From Prinsepia uniflora (lineage: Eukaryota; Streptophyta; Magnoliopsida; Rosales; Rosaceae), in assembly GCA_032719365.1 (NCBI GenBank), contig CM064873.1, forward strand, positions 11,318,501 to 11,382,500: 64,000 nucleotides of DNA, given 5' to 3'. Below the pieces are notes generated by a model, which was not told where the DNA came from, made no database searches, and was given only the letters and a program-made list of their open reading frames with translations. A program made the position numbers and the translations under genes. Positions 35,475-48,121 of this stretch are shown here, one piece after another. The number at the start of each line of letters is the position of its first letter. The first letter of the stretch is position 1.

Positions 35475-37938
35475 TTATTCCAACATGTTATCCGGATTGA
35501 AGCGTAGAGACTCCCTCCATACGAGCTCCTTTATATCTTCTTCATTCAGGGATGCCTGCTCGAAATCAAAGACGAAAGGAGATGGGCAAATGGGCTCCTC
35601 ATTGATCTCGTGAAGACTTGATAAAAATGGATGGTTCAATGCTTCTTCCACTTTGCATAAATAGTAAACAAAGATGTATTTTAGTACATCAAATGAATGA
35701 GAAGGTTGAAGTTACTCAATGCTGAGAGTAAGATCCTTACCAGTAATACGTTTTCTTGGATCAAAAACTAGCATTCGTTCAGCAAGGTCAATTGCCAATG
35801 GCGAGACATTTGGGAACTTTTGAACAAACGGCTGCTTCGGGACATGTGGGAGCTGCTTAACATACTTCCTAGCATTATCACTTCTTAAAAATCCAAGATC
35901 TGAATCATCTGGTGAACCTAGCAGCTGTTTTTGAACAACCAATACCTTGCCTTATGAACATCAATAAAAGAAAATAAAAGGAAAAAAAAAAACCGCTCCA
36001 TTGTGGTTATCAAAGTTCAACTTTTTCAGTAAAGCAAAACTAATGAGAAAAATGAGTACCTCAGTTATGAGACTCAACTGCTGAACATAGTCTTTACCAG
36101 GAAACAGCGGTTCCCTCCTAATAATCTCCATGAAAATACACCCAACTGACCAAATATCAATTGCTGCAGTGTATTCTGAACAGTTGAGTAGTAACTCAGG
36201 GGCTCGATACCAACGAGTTACCACATATTCTGTCATGAAATCCGTCTCTGATGTAATTCTTGCAAGCCCAAAGTCACAGATCTTAAGGTCACAATTTGCA
36301 TTGAGAAGCAGGTTGCTAGGCTTCAGATCGCGGTGCAGAACATTTGCAGAGTGTATGTACTTCAAACCCCGGAGCAATTGGTACAGGAAATACTGCATAA
36401 ACATTATGCGTTATTAAGATGAATGATATAAATTGGGTCTCAACAGAACTTATAGAGAACTTATAGGTTTGCATATAGTCAGGTACTAAAATCTTAGCAT
36501 CTCCATTGCTAATAGGCAACACTAACATAGCAGTCTACATAGTATCACAAGAGAGGGAGATAGTAGTAACAGAAGCAATACAACTCTAAATAGGAGAACA
36601 AAAGAATCCAGTTTGAATCAATTGTCTTATACAAAGTAACTCATCATTACATAATAGCTTTAGAAATTGCAATTGAACAATCGTGGCCCTCAAAGGGTCC
36701 TAAATCAGACATAGCACATTTCATTGTGATATTAACGCACAGAGTGCCCAACAAACTAGACCGATTCCTCTCATATGGACCGATATGTCTCCTGATAAAA
36801 ATGTTAAGAATATCAGCCACAACCAAGCAGCAGCAATCCTTTTCTTTTTCTTTATCAAAGAGATAAGCAGCTGTTTTTGACAACGAAGAGCTTGATTCAT
36901 CAACATCAAAAAGTTAATTGCTTCACGTTTGAAATTTTATAAGTAATTGTAACATCCCTAATAAACAGCGTCCAGAATATAACAACACTGTATTTACCTG
37001 GCAGTGATCGTCTGTCAAAGCCTGGGTGGAGTGTATTATCTGATTCAAGTCAGTATCCATTAATTCGTACACAATGTACACATCATTGAACCTTTCCCTC
37101 TCGGCCGGCCTTATGATGTCCTTAATTTTAGTAATCTGCAAAATAACAATGCAACTTTTCTAACCCACCGTAAAACAATGCTAAAAGCAAGTACACCTAT
37201 ACTCAACAACAAAACTCAGTTTACTAATGTTTTGATGAATGCCAAGTCTTTAACCATATTTGGGAATTCCCAAATTTACTAAAATAACATTAGAGAATTT
37301 ATGTGATTTGATGCATAAAGTTTACATTGTCATGATCCATATGGCAAAGGAGCTTTATCTCTCGGAGCGTCCTCTTGGCATCGATTCGATTGTCAAATGC
37401 ATTCCCTATCTTCTTGATTGCAACCTCTTCCTTTGTCTCAGAGTTTGTTGCACAGCTGCCATAATGATATATTAAACACATATTCACCAAGAACCTCTCA
37501 AATGTCGCACATGAGTGTGCACTGAAAGAGATATCTATTGACTATTCCATTTCCAAATCAAACACAAAGGATCCAAAATCAAATCTAAAGATAGATTGAA
37601 CAAAATGGAGAAATGGGTTACTCAAATCTGTCCTTTTGAACCCCGATAGAAACAAAATCCCGCAAAGCTAAAGTCTAGTCAATTCAATTTTGAAGCCAAA
37701 CAATGAAACAACTGCAAAAAGTCGAGATTGTGTGAAAAAACAAAGACGAAGAGGAGAGAGATTCATACCAAACGATGCCGTATGCACCACGGCCGACTGG
37801 GTTAATCGGAGGGGCATATTTGGCAGAGACTTCGAAGAAATTACCGAGAATGTTGTACTGTATATACTTGCCTCCGTAGAGCGGAAGACCTCCTACGCTC
37901 TTTGCTTGTTTATTAGCTTCAGTATTCTCACTCTCCAT
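35475..37938 (-). CDS. MPK13: Group B mitogen-activated protein kinase, MPK13-like
   Basis: Six exons on the minus strand: 37769-37938, 37326-37455, 36998-37135, 36060-36392, 35741-35924, 35475-35650. All splice sites are GT-AG with matching phases; the product is 376 residues. Kinase landmarks: glycine loop GRGAYGIV (49-56), VAIKK with catalytic Lys 71, HRDLKPSN with Asp 168, DFG Asp 186, TEY activation loop (200-202), and RWYRAPE. The C-terminal EEPICPSPFVFDFE segment is a MAPK docking (CD-like) region. YIQYNILGNFFEVSAKY and the block SPDDSDLGFLRSDNARKYVK favour MPK13 over MPK4/11/12, though the exact orthologue needs a tree. The protein would be phosphorylated on T and Y by an upstream MAPK kinase. 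The gene is apparently intact. Confidence 0.94.
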
Positions 37939-37957
37939 CTCTCTCTCTCTCTCTTTT
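37938..37957 (-). repeat. GA/CT microsatellite in MAP kinase 5' leader
   Basis: CT-rich run on the plus strand directly before the start codon (a GA run in gene sense). Such pyrimidine/purine tracts are common in plant 5' leaders; a regulatory role is only possible. Confidence 0.7.
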
Positions 37958-38169
37958 TAATTCCTAATTCTTCCACGGAAACAGAAATAGAAAATCAGTG
38001 AACCTCTGAGTCTCAGACTGACTGACACACAGACCAGACAGGAGAACAGAGAGTAAGATATAAATATTTTTGCAGAAAGAAAAAGGTTGTGAATTGTGAC
38101 CGTCTGAAATTGGTGAGCGAAAGCTAAAGGAGGGGCCATTTGGCACCACAGCCTGTGACTGATAGCCAC

Positions 38170-38776
38170 CTAGCTTTCCTTTTTGTATTTTTTTTTGGGG
38201 GGGTTGCTTTTCACTTTTCAGCTTTGAAATTTGAATTTGGAAAAGAAACTGAAAAGAAAAGTAGTAATTGGTAGTCAGTCATGGGTCAAGATATTTCCAG
38301 TTTGGTTTTTGGGCTTGGCCCTATGTGGGCTTGGGCTGAAAATGCTCCTATACCATCCCTCCCAGTTCATTTTCAATCTACTTATTAATTTATGGGTGTG
38401 GAACTTGGTTGGAAGCTAAAGTGAAAAAATAACCCTTATAGCTAAAGTGAAAAATGACTCCAGTAGCTTTGCTAACACAAGTGATTTAGCGTTATCCTCT
38501 AATGTTATTTCTCATCGCACATTATATAGAAGGTATCAAAACTATCCTCGAATAAAATTAATATTCGTTATTTATCAAATGTAATTTCTAATCGTAACAT
38601 CCTTATATAAAAAAAAAAAAAAAATCTTCACAAATACCAAAATAAAAAAATTGTACTCAAAAGTCAAAAGTTACACTACTCATTGTTCTATCATTAAATG
38701 TTAAAATGGTTTTTTGTTTTTAATTTTGGTTTAATAACCTTCTTTATGCGTTTAGTATGCATATCTCCTTCAATTA
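38170..38776. other. Intergenic DNA upstream of the MAP kinase gene
   Basis: AT-rich with poly-A and poly-T tracts (about 38190 and 38610). No gene is supported. It presumably includes the kinase promoter, but no distinct element is visible. Confidence 0.5.
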
Positions 38777-39005
38777 AGGGTGTCAATTTCTGACACGACT
38801 CGATATACGATTCGAAACCCGCATGAAATTAATCCGACTCGATAAAAATTTAGGTCAATTTTGGGTCAACTCGCTATAATCCGTTTATTAAATAGGTGGA
38901 TTTCGGGTCAACCCGCAAACCCATTTAATAACCTATTAACCCGTTTATTAAACAGATTATTGAATCACGATCTACTAACCTATGAACCCGTAAACCCATT
39001 TATTG
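38777..39005. mobile_element. Partial copy of the AGGGTGTCAAT inverted-repeat element
   Basis: Starts AGGGTGTCAATTTCTGACACGACTCG and continues with the same CCCGTTTATTAAA words as 24980-25507. The right terminus is missing. Confidence 0.5.
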
Positions 39006-39069
39006 CTTTAGGGTTTTACAAGGGCACATATAAATACTGAAATTTTATATCATTTATAACAAAGACTAA

Positions 39070-40200
39070 GGGGGGTGTATTCAATTTTGGTTTTTAAATG
39101 ATTTTATAGTATTTTCAAATTCAGACGTATTCAATTAGGATAATAATAGATTTTATACAAATCAAGGTGTATTCAATCTATCTTTTAATAGATTGTTTTA
39201 AAATTCTTTAAAATCTAGGTGTATTCAATTAAGATTGTAAAATACAATTTACAAATATAGGTGTATTCAAAAGTTGGATGATTTCTTATGATTTTTTAAA
39301 TTGGTGGATTTTGATAGATTTGCTAATGAAAAATACACATATTACTCCACCATCAAAATCATCACACCTCACCTAATATTTCATTGGATTTGAAAGAAAA
39401 AAAAATCTTCCTTCCCAAAACATTTTTACGTTGTCCCCCTTCCTCATTCTAACTAAAGCGGCACCACCACCACTCTCAGAAATAGAACCAGCACCACCAC
39501 CATTGTCATTTTTTTTTTTATGGAAATAGTTATTCAAAAGAGAAGACAACATAACAAGATATATTAATAACAGATGTTACATGGAACAAGACCAAATCCC
39601 CATCTGGAAATACAAAACCATAAAGAGCCAACTAACAATCCAAGTTTGACTTATAACAAGCTCACGCTTCATTCTTACCCCTCTTTCTGTTCTTTCCTCC
39701 CTTTCCTTTGGTTTATTGGATTGAACATTCTATTTGCAGTTACTTTCCTAATTTTTTATAACTTTGACTGATTACTTTAATGTATTTTGGTTTTTTTTGT
39801 TCTTTTTTTTATGATAATTACGATGATAAACGTTTTATTAAGTTAATTTCGTTTGGAAAAGTGTGACTACGGTCTTGTTTCATTGTTTTGGTACGAAATT
39901 TTGTCTATTGAAAGAAGTCATGTCTGATACTTTGTAGTATGTGACTGTCATCACCGAATGGTAATGGGGAGAGGAGAAATGGGGAATGTGCACATCTGGT
40001 CCGGTTGAACATGGTTTATATTTATAAAATCCATAAAAACTCTTCAAAATCTATATAAATTTATTACAAAATCTATTAAAATTTAAAATAATTTGAATGA
40101 AATAATATAAAATAAAGTAAAATTATATAAAATTCATTATAATTCTAAATCATTTAAAATCTATTAAAACCCATTAAAATTTCAATCGAATACACCCCAA
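39070..40200. mobile_element. MITE-like element, GGGTGTATTCAAT termini
   Basis: Left end GGGGTGTATTCAATTTTG and right end ATCGAATACACCCC are inverted repeats about 1.1 kb apart. The left subterminal region carries five direct copies of (G)GTGTATTCAA at about 39075, 39128, 39166, 39220 and 39262; the right side has AAATCTATTAAAA-type words in reverse. Subterminal repeats are typical transposase-binding sites in non-autonomous DNA transposons. No transposase frame and no clear target duplication. Confidence 0.55.
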
Positions 40201-40653
40201 AATCATGTCAACCTTAGTTAGCACTTAGCAGTAGCCGCAACCCTCACTCTCCTCCATCAACACTTAACTAGCTTCTAAGGCTCCATTCTTCAACCTCCAT
40301 CAACACTCTTTCTATTTCTGAAATATAAGCGGATCAAAGAACGCAGAAATCAGGAGCCCAGGAGCCGTCTGCGGTGCTCGGCGGTCGGGTTATGCGTGGT
40401 GTGCCGCTCTTGGTTTCAAAACGCAGAAATCGGGTTTCTCCTCTGATTCCTCCTCCTCTCGAGCTGGGCACTAATTCCTTCTCCTCCGCTCGGCGGCGCT
40501 GCTAGCATTCAATTCCCATCCGATTTAAGGCGGAAACCAGGTTTCTCATCCTGTTTTGAATTACAGTTGATATTGGTGTTCTAAATCTAGCTTTTTTAAT
40601 GCAAAAATTTTGACAATGTACATCCCGTATTGATATTTATGTTTGGTGGTCAG

Positions 40654-41040
40654 GATATTGGATTCAGTATCGAGTATACAAATCCTTCCGGGGAAAAATG
40701 TGTAAGTCGAACTTTATGCCTCAGTTGTTAATGAACAATGTTCACTTCATTCTGCTCAGCTTCAACCTGCCACCCTTCTTTGTGTTGTTTTGTCGTTTTC
40801 CCTTTCTTTTTGCTCTTTTTAACTTAATCCTTCTTGCATTTGTACCACATCTCATTTTACCTTACCGACGCTATGAGTCTGACCAAGTAAGTTTGGAATT
40901 TCTGGTCGTGTTTGTGTCAACTCTTTTGGGATGCATCTCTTGACTATGAAATACATATTCTTTCACAGGGACACTTCTGCACAGTCGAGGCTAGAAACTA
41001 CAAACTCATTTGGGACAATTCATATTCAAGTTTTTTTAAG
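40654..41040 (+). pseudogene. Isolated exons of a GOLD-domain protein gene
   Basis: Exon 40654-40701 encodes DIGFSIEYTNPSGEKC followed by GTAAGT. A block ending at 40887 encodes LPYRRYESDQ before GTAAGT. Exon 40969-41040, after CACAG, encodes GHFCTVEARNYKLIWDNSYS then SFFK before GTGTGC. The order and motifs (DIGFS-EY, YRRYESDQ, YKLIWDNSYS) fit the last strands of a GOLD domain, a beta-sandwich found in Sec14-type lipid-transfer and membrane-traffic proteins. The middle exon lacks a clear AG acceptor. No upstream exons are seen and the expected next exon is not found before solo LTR D, so this is a gene fragment or broken gene. A functional gene with unusual exons cannot be fully excluded. 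Confidence 0.6.
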
Positions 41041-42219
41041 GTGTGCACACATGTTTTCTATCTCTTTTTTTTTTCTTGTTTTGTTTTTGTTTCACTCTAC
41101 ACCTTAATTGACATATCATGCTTAAAAACAAGTGGCCTTTTGGGTTTACAGATGCTTTATAATGGTTATACTTACTTTTTATTTTATCTGCAAGTCATTG
41201 GTGTTTCTCATTTAGATGTGGCTTTGCATACTATTTTTGGTATCATTAAAAAAAAAAAACACCTCGCATGCTATTGTAACTTGTAACTTGAATTTGAAGT
41301 TTGAGCCATTAAGTTGTGTTGGTTCACCTCTCGGTGTCTGCATCTCTGCAAAAGCAGCCTGAAGTAGGTCAGCCGATTGTGTCCTGATTTTATTTTATTT
41401 TGAACGTTGTCTGACAGGACCCATCCCAATCCCCCCGGGATTAGTGCGGGATGACCCTGCTCCCGTCTGACACGAAGTGTCAGACAAGGGATACTTTCGT
41501 CCTTTGCCCTCCCGGGCTATCAGAGTACGCCAGGATCCGGAGGAGGTATGTGATATCTCGATCTCTGCTACAGTCCACATCCGATGTCAACCTGAAGGGC
41601 AGTCCAAACATTAAAAACTGTGAGTGGACAAAACAAGAGTTTATAAAAACATTTAATAAGAAGACATTTGTACCCTCCACTAAAAAACATGCATGCATTC
41701 GAAAACCATTTATCCAAAACAAACCATAAGTGGGACTAAGCCCAAAGCAGATATAAATCAAGGTCGAAAGGACCACAATGAAAACGACCATACGGGCCAC
41801 TGCCCAAATCCATAAGGGACTCGGCCCCAAACCATAGAGAAACCAAGTACACGAGCCACTGCTCAAATCCTGTGCACACCTGTACACACCACATATCATA
41901 TATCATATATCCATCACATACATATATATAAGTCACACAACCAATCCTGTCACGGTATCCAAAGCTACGCGCGTGCTACCCGGGTCTCAATCCGAGTCAT
42001 CTCAAAGTCAAGGTCAATGTCCGCAGACCACTGACCCTACCCGAGGTAATAGTAACCATAGCCTTCCTGAGAGTAAGGAACCCAACTGGGGGGTGACTCC
42101 ACTCAGTCGGTGCTCCGTGACTACTCCGGGGTCCACCCAGGCCAACGACCCTCCCCGGAGGAGATAATGGAACATGTAAAGGAAGGTAGATGAACATATA
42201 TATACATAACATAAACATT

Positions 42220-42450
42220 CATGACCGATTCCCCTGAACCGTCATGATCCATAATATCCATAATCAGGTAACATGCCGGTTCCCATAAACCGTCATGTAC
42301 CGTAATAACATAACCAGGTAACATGCCGGTTCCCGTAAACCGTCATGTACCGTAATAACCAACAAGGGTTCATGCCGGTTCCCATAAACCGTCATGAACC
42401 ACGATACCATAACGAGGGTTCATGCCGGTTCCCATAAACCGTCATGAACC
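42220..42450 (-). repeat. Stem-loop tandem array of solo LTR D
   Basis: Five units around CGGTTCCCATAAACCG, as in element A. Confidence 0.85.
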
Positions 42451-43179
42451 TGGGAATCCATTTAAGGTTCCCTGACCTGAAATCAAAACCGTAAAGTGAC
42501 TGGGTCTCGTACCCGAACATAGGACATCAGTTGGGCACCGTGCCCGATATCTGAGGTCATATGCCCGAGACAAAACCAAATGGGTCTCATACCCGAGTTT
42601 ATCATTTTGAAATCCAAATCCAGTTCATTAAATCAATACAGAAATACAGACCCGTATAAGCACCGTATAAGGCCGAAACCTCGAAATACGTGCTTATACG
42701 TAACCACATAGAATTGCACCCATGGCATCATCAAACAAGTAATAAAACATATAATAAACATTTATGCATGCACCAATTTAGAAAACAAAGTCCACTCACA
42801 AACCGTCCGAGCTGCCGCCTCGATTTGCGTGCCATACGGCTCCCCGAGCTGACCACCGTCACCGGGACTCCCAAACCTGTCCAAATCGTAATAGAAGGTT
42901 ACTAACTACTTAATTAACCTCCCACTAAAGCCCCGTAATTTTCCCGTATTTTTAACTATTTTTAATCCCGAACCTAAACCTTCCGATGCCCCGAAACATA
43001 TCGAGACGGTGTCCGATTGACACGAAACCAGTCCCAAAATGTTCGTTACATCGAATAGAAAATTTCGTATGTTGGAACCTTCCCCAGATTCCCTGCCACG
43101 CGCCCTCACGCTCCGTCTGAAGTGGCTGCACGTGGGCTTCACGCGCCTGCTACAGTACCTGCTGACGTCATCGCTGACG

Positions 43180-43470
43180 TCAACATGACATCATCTGACA
43201 GCTGTCAGGTCTGACATGTCAGACTCTGACAGGTGCCACGTGTCAAGCTCCCATTGGTCCACGTCACTGTGCTGTCAGTGCCACGTGGCAGTCTAACATG
43301 TGCCACGTGTCATCACGGCACTAGTCCACGTCAGTGCCACGTGTCAACCCCTGATTGGGCCACGTCACTGACATGTCAGTGCTGACTGTGCACTGACATG
43401 TGACACGTGTCGGCTGATGAGTGGTCCACGTCACCTGACAATCTGACAGGTGCCACGTCATCATGCCACG
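43180..43470 (-). repeat. CACGTG/TGACA word cluster in LTR D
   Basis: Dense degenerate repeats of TGCCACGTGTCA, GTCCACGTCA and ACATGTCAG. Many contain G-box cores (CACGTG) or ACGT cores, which bind plant bZIP and bHLH factors. The block is much shorter in element A (about 5640-5760). Confidence 0.6.
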
Positions 43471-45532
43471 TCACCACCGTCAACCTCGCACAGCGGTCCG
43501 GGCCGGTCGGTCCGATTTTTCCTGCAACTTGGACCGGCGTAACCGGTCCAGGTCTCCTTCTCCCTCATTTTCGGTCCGTTTGCTTCCATTCCAACTCCTA
43601 AATTCCTATTTCTTCATTTCCTATCAATCCTAATTAACTAAACAACCTAAAACCTACGAAATCCGACCGGTCCAATTTGAACCTCACGGTTCGATTTTTC
43701 CCGATCAGTCTACACGGCTTCTCGGCCGTCAACCACCACCAAAACCTTCCTAAAATGTCCCTAGCAACCTAATGGACTCATTAAAACCATTAAAAACTAA
43801 CCATAACAACGAAAATGGAAAAATGGATTAAAATGGGCTAACCGGGTACCCGTTCGGGTTTCTCCTCCTCTCGCCGCCGTGGGCGGCGGTTCAGGCCTCC
43901 AGGCCGGCCACCTCAGCTCCCTCGATCTCCCTGGTCCTCTGCCTGGTCATGGGTGATGGTTGGCTGGGTTTGGGTTGCACGGGAATGAGAGAAAATGGTG
44001 AGATCGAGTGGGTTGTGTTTGAACGAAGAAAATGAAAATGCACGGTGAAGTGCATGTATGTAATGTGTTGTCCAGTGGATGAGTGACACTTGTCACTCAT
44101 CCATTGGTTGCTAAAAAGCAACTGGGCCCACTAAAGACAAACTGCACTTTTTGTCTCGTAAAACGTGCCATTGTGAATAGTAACTGGGAACTTCCGTGAA
44201 CCGTAACTTTGTCGTCGGACGTCCGAATTCGACGTGCCGCCTGTCTACGGATTCGTATCGTCCTTATCTACGTAACGGTCTTCGGCCCTCGGCCATCGGA
44301 CCTTTTGGTCAAAAAGTAAACATTTGACCTCATTTAACCAAAATTACCAAAATGTCCCTAAACTTCCGAACGTCATAACTTCCTCCTCGAACGTCGGAAT
44401 TGAACGTGCCACCTGTCTATGAACTCGTGACGTCACGAACTACGTCACGGTCATCGGTCAAAGTCCATTTGACCGCCCGATTGAAAAGTCAACGTTTTGC
44501 CACCACTAGGGGCAAAACGGTCATTTCGCATCGTTCGTCCGATTTCGCCCAACTAATCACGAATTAGCCTCACTAATCGTGATTAGTCACTAATCGAATC
44601 CTGGAATTTGGGACGGGTCGTTACATTGTCACTGAAAGCAAAACCTACGTTGGGTGATGGTGAAGTGATTGTAGGTTGAAGGTGACTTGGTTCATAACTT
44701 CATAGTTATTATCATTCACAAATAATCTCTTCTCTTCAACCTTATCAACTTTGTTTATATGTAGTTGTTAAGCATGAAAGTTAACAAACCTATCAACTTT
44801 TATGATTACAAGTTAGGAGCTAATATATTCTTGGATCCTCTAAACTATATGACTTCAATTATTGAGAAGAAAAAGTTAGGCAAACAGGCGCTCCTTCCTC
44901 TTTAATTTTGCTACTGCTATACATGCAAAATCTTATAGAAGAGTTAGAGTTGGGGAAATTTAACTTTGGACATCAGACTATATAAGTGGTCTTGTGGGAA
45001 GTTTAAATCTTTGTCTATTTGCTCCTTCCAATTTCTTTATTATTTGATGCAGAATGGTCACGGGTGTTTTAGTATTTAAGGCCACGATTGGTGAGTGGGC
45101 TTGGATAAGTGATCAAATTCAATATATTTATAATTAAAAATGGATATGTTTTTATTGGAGGAGAATTAGATAGGATTAGGCATAGAAGTAAACTTATATT
45201 TTCAAATCCTACTATTTTGAGGGGATTGGATTGAATAAGTTTTCTCCTATGTATTCTCCCTTTTAATCCCCTCACCATGAAAAAACATCCTTTTAAAATA
45301 GAGTAAATTATGCCTATAAAATTAATTAGTTGGTTTTTACTATATCTCTTAGCTATATTTTCTTATCTATTGTTTTCTTAATTAAGAAATCTCATTTAAA
45401 TCTTCAATTTTGTAGATGATTTAGCACTTGCACCCAAGTTGGAAGATCTCACTGAGAATATCAGCAAATTAGAAATTAGTATCAATAATTCTTATTCTGT
45501 TGAATGTTCCAATATCATTCCTAATGATGGAT

Positions 45533-45590
45533 AGCCATTGAGTACTAAAAAATTACATTCTAGCCATTGGGTACTAAAAAATTACATTCT
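45533..45590 (+). repeat. 29-bp tandem duplication
   Basis: Two copies of AGCCATTGRGTACTAAAAAA followed by TTACATTCT, differing at one base. Confidence 0.9.
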
Positions 45591-45944
45591 AGTGTCTTTT
45601 TTTTAGGTTATTAATTTTGAGGTTGAATTCTAATGTTTTCTTCATTTTATTGTAGGTGATGATTAGTTTCCGGGTTCTTATGCAATTCACGAAGATCCAT
45701 TCAATTTTAACACTCTTTTTTATGAAAATATTCCCTAAGAGTTTGCTAATTAGCCACTTAATTTTATTTGGTAATATGTACTAAATGAGCAAATGTGATA
45801 TTTACTTTCTTTTGAAACTTAATATTACATTGATGTTGTTGCGTTGTTAGTTATGGACACTAAATATTGTATGAACTTATGAATTATGAAGTTGATGTTG
45901 GTATGATATTTAAGTAAAAATTATGCTTCAAATATTATGTTAGT

Positions 45945-46160
45945 TATATAATTAAATAGGTTAAACAGGTTAAACGTATTATTCAACACGGTTCGTTTAA
46001 TAAACGGGTTAAACGGGTGGGTTTGGGTTACTTGTTTAATAAACAGTTCGGGTTTACATAGTTCGACACGATTAATAAATGGGCCGGGTTCGGGTTGAGC
46101 TTAAATAGGTAAATTAGAATACATGACACGATACGAACCCGATACGACACGATTTATTCA
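45945..46160. mobile_element. Degraded copy of the AGGGTGTCAAT element (reverse)
   Basis: AATAGGTTAAACAGGTTAAA, TTTAATAAACGGGTTAAACG and ACACGATACGAACCCGATAC match the interior of 24980-25507 in the opposite direction. Neither terminus remains. Confidence 0.5.
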
Positions 46161-46753
46161 TGCTGGAAACTTAGAGAAAATAAATATTATATATGATAAG
46201 TGGTTTTATTTGTGATATAAATTATGTGTAAAATCTCAATTAGGCGCTAGGTCTTACTTGTCATCTTGAAAGCACCTAGTGCTATTTTGAATATTGATTT
46301 GTGTCCAAATTGTCACTAATATTTTATTAGAAAGAATACAACTTAATGGAAAACTGTCATATTGGGAGCACCTAGCACCATTCTGAACATTCTTTTATGC
46401 CCATACTTCCACCAAAGTCTAATATTTGTTTCCTCCAGTATATCATTACTTTGTTAGGTCAGATTCTCAAGTTCAAATAGGAGCGCATATCATTATTTTG
46501 AACATTGATTTATACCTAAATATTCACTAATGAATTTTCTCTAATAGTTTTTTAAGTATGGACAATATTAATATTGTTAATGGTCTATTAGACTAGAAGC
46601 TAAAATCTTAATACTATCGTAGTATTGTTATGAAACGACCAATAATAACAAAACTTCACAATAATCAAGAAACGACCAACATCAAAATTTGAAATTGAAG
46701 TCCTTCAGAAATATTTTTTAAAGAAACTTCAAGCTGATAGAAATTATTGGTCT

Positions 46754-47104
46754 TGTAACGATCCATCCTGAAAATTGGGGCAATTTCGTATTAAATTGAA
46801 AAATGAATTATTTATCCTTGTTCTTATTAAGGGTCTAAAAGTTAATTTTAATTTGAAATTGTTTTCAAAAGGGTTGATTGGACTGATGCATGCATTTCAA
46901 ACTTACAAGATCGTACACAGGTGGCACGCAGAAAACAGAGATCGTATGTAAAAGTTATGGGACCAAACACCCAATGGCATTTTAGTAAATTTGAGAAACA
47001 TTGGCATTTTAGTCTTTTCATGGTTTTCTGCAGCAATTGTGACCCAGCTAGATTGATGAGTGACAAGTGTCACTCATCAATTATTTGAATGGTAATTAAG
47101 CATC
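46754..47104 (+). mobile_element. LTR I, 5' part
   Basis: Starts TGTAACGATCCATCC, a diverged family terminus. It contains ACAGGTGGCACG, AAAGTTATG and the U3 palindrome (47055-47078), in the usual order. It is cut at 47105 by another LTR start. Its remainder would be beyond the right edge. Confidence 0.65.
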
Positions 47105-47800
47105 TGTAACGACCCAGACCTTAATTATAGGATTAACAGGATTCTTTTGAAGATTTTTCGAAATTTTTTACGCTAGTTTAACCATTCTACCCTTGGGATT
47201 ATTATTGGCTTTCTAAATTGGGTAGGGGCATTTTGGGAAAAAGAGAAAGTATGGGTATTTTTACGACACGACCCATCCCCAATCCCCCTGGATTAAGGGA
47301 TAAGCCATACTCCCGTCTAACTCGCATGCGACATGAAGGCTAAACACCCGTTTAACCAGCATGGAACACGCAAGCCAAACAAGGGCTTCCCAGGCGAACC
47401 GTCCAAAACTAACTTCCGATTTCTCAGAGTGCGCAGAACCACTGTGGATCGCGTATGTGATGTCTCCGTCTCACTAACAACAGTTTGCACCGCAACAACC
47501 TGGAGGGTATCGAAAATAGAAAAAACTTTGAGTTGATAAAAATAAATAATAAGTTCAGAAAAATATTTATTAGAAAAAACATTTATACCCTCCACGTAAA
47601 ACCAATGCATGCATTCGAAAACCATTTCTTTTCTAAGATACTAAAAACCGTTTATGAAAACAAGAAATCATTTCCTTTTTCTCAAATCATCCGGGCCACT
47701 GCCCAAAACATCTGAAAACCATTTGAAAACCATCATTGTATCACAGAAATCCAAAATATATATCAAAACACATTTCAATCAATTGAACATGCTGGATCTA

Positions 47801-47939
47801 TCCGAGTCTTTAAACTCAATATATATCCGAGTCTTCAAACTCAACAGGCCTCAATATCAATCCGAGTCTTTAAACTCCAGAGTCTTTAAACTCAATAGGC
47901 CTCCGGGGGAAATCACAATATCCGAGTCTTTAAACTCTG
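47801..47939 (-). repeat. CCGAGTCTTTAAACTC array in E
   Basis: Five copies of GAGTCTTTAAACTC or a one-base variant. Each is a near-palindrome (GAGT-CTTTAA-ACTC). Same motif as in LTR C. Confidence 0.85.
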
Positions 47940-48079
47940 TCATCCAACCCAATAAACTGCCCAGGTTGATGATAGACTGTTCCGCGTCGAGACATCACAT
48001 CCACAGTAACATCACAACACACAAGTCGATGAACCAACTACGCTGAAAGCCATAACCTCACGTAGAGCGCACTAATCGC

Positions 48080-48091
48080 GTTCTGATACCA
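48080..48091 (-). promoter_or_regulatory. Primer binding site remnant in E
   Basis: TGGTATCAGAAC in element sense, three bases from an LTR terminus at 48095, as in element F. Confidence 0.8.
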
Positions 48092-48121
48092 ATTTGACAC
48101 GACCCATCCCCAATTTACCCA

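Larger units (their letters stand above)
41412..44625 (-). mobile_element. Solo LTR D
   Basis: A 3.2-kb LTR of the A subfamily in reverse orientation, with termini TGACAGGACCCATCCC and GGGACGGGTCGTTACA and a perfect 5-bp duplication TTGTC (41407-41411 and 44626-44630). Landmarks: terminal hairpin 41466-41484, GTGAGTGGAC 41620-41629, array 42220-42450, GTCCACTCAC 42790-42799, U3 palindrome 44078-44101. Compared with element A it carries an expanded block of TGCCACGTGTCA and ACGTCACTGACATG words at about 43180-43470. No internal domain, so it is a solo LTR. Confidence 0.93.
44631..46753. other. AT-rich region without a supported gene
   Basis: Contains a perfect-spaced two-copy repeat (45533-45590), a degraded copy of the AGGGTGTCAAT element (45945-46160) and possible exon relics: after TTTTGTAG at 45413 a short frame reads DDLALAPKLEDLTENISKLE, and after ATTGTAG at 45657 a frame reads GSYAIHEDPFNFN with stops on both sides. 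These are too short and broken to assign. Confidence 0.5.

Noticed and set aside
36393..36997. Extra coding exon inside the longest MAP kinase intron
   Set aside because: Exons 3 and 4 already join in phase and give the full kinase core; frames in the intron have no kinase similarity.
45414..45740. Possible gene with DDLALAPKLEDLTENISKLE and GSYAIHEDPFNFN
   Set aside because: Two short stretches beside GTAG-like sites, but with stops between and after and no recognised family; kept only as a remark in the region description.
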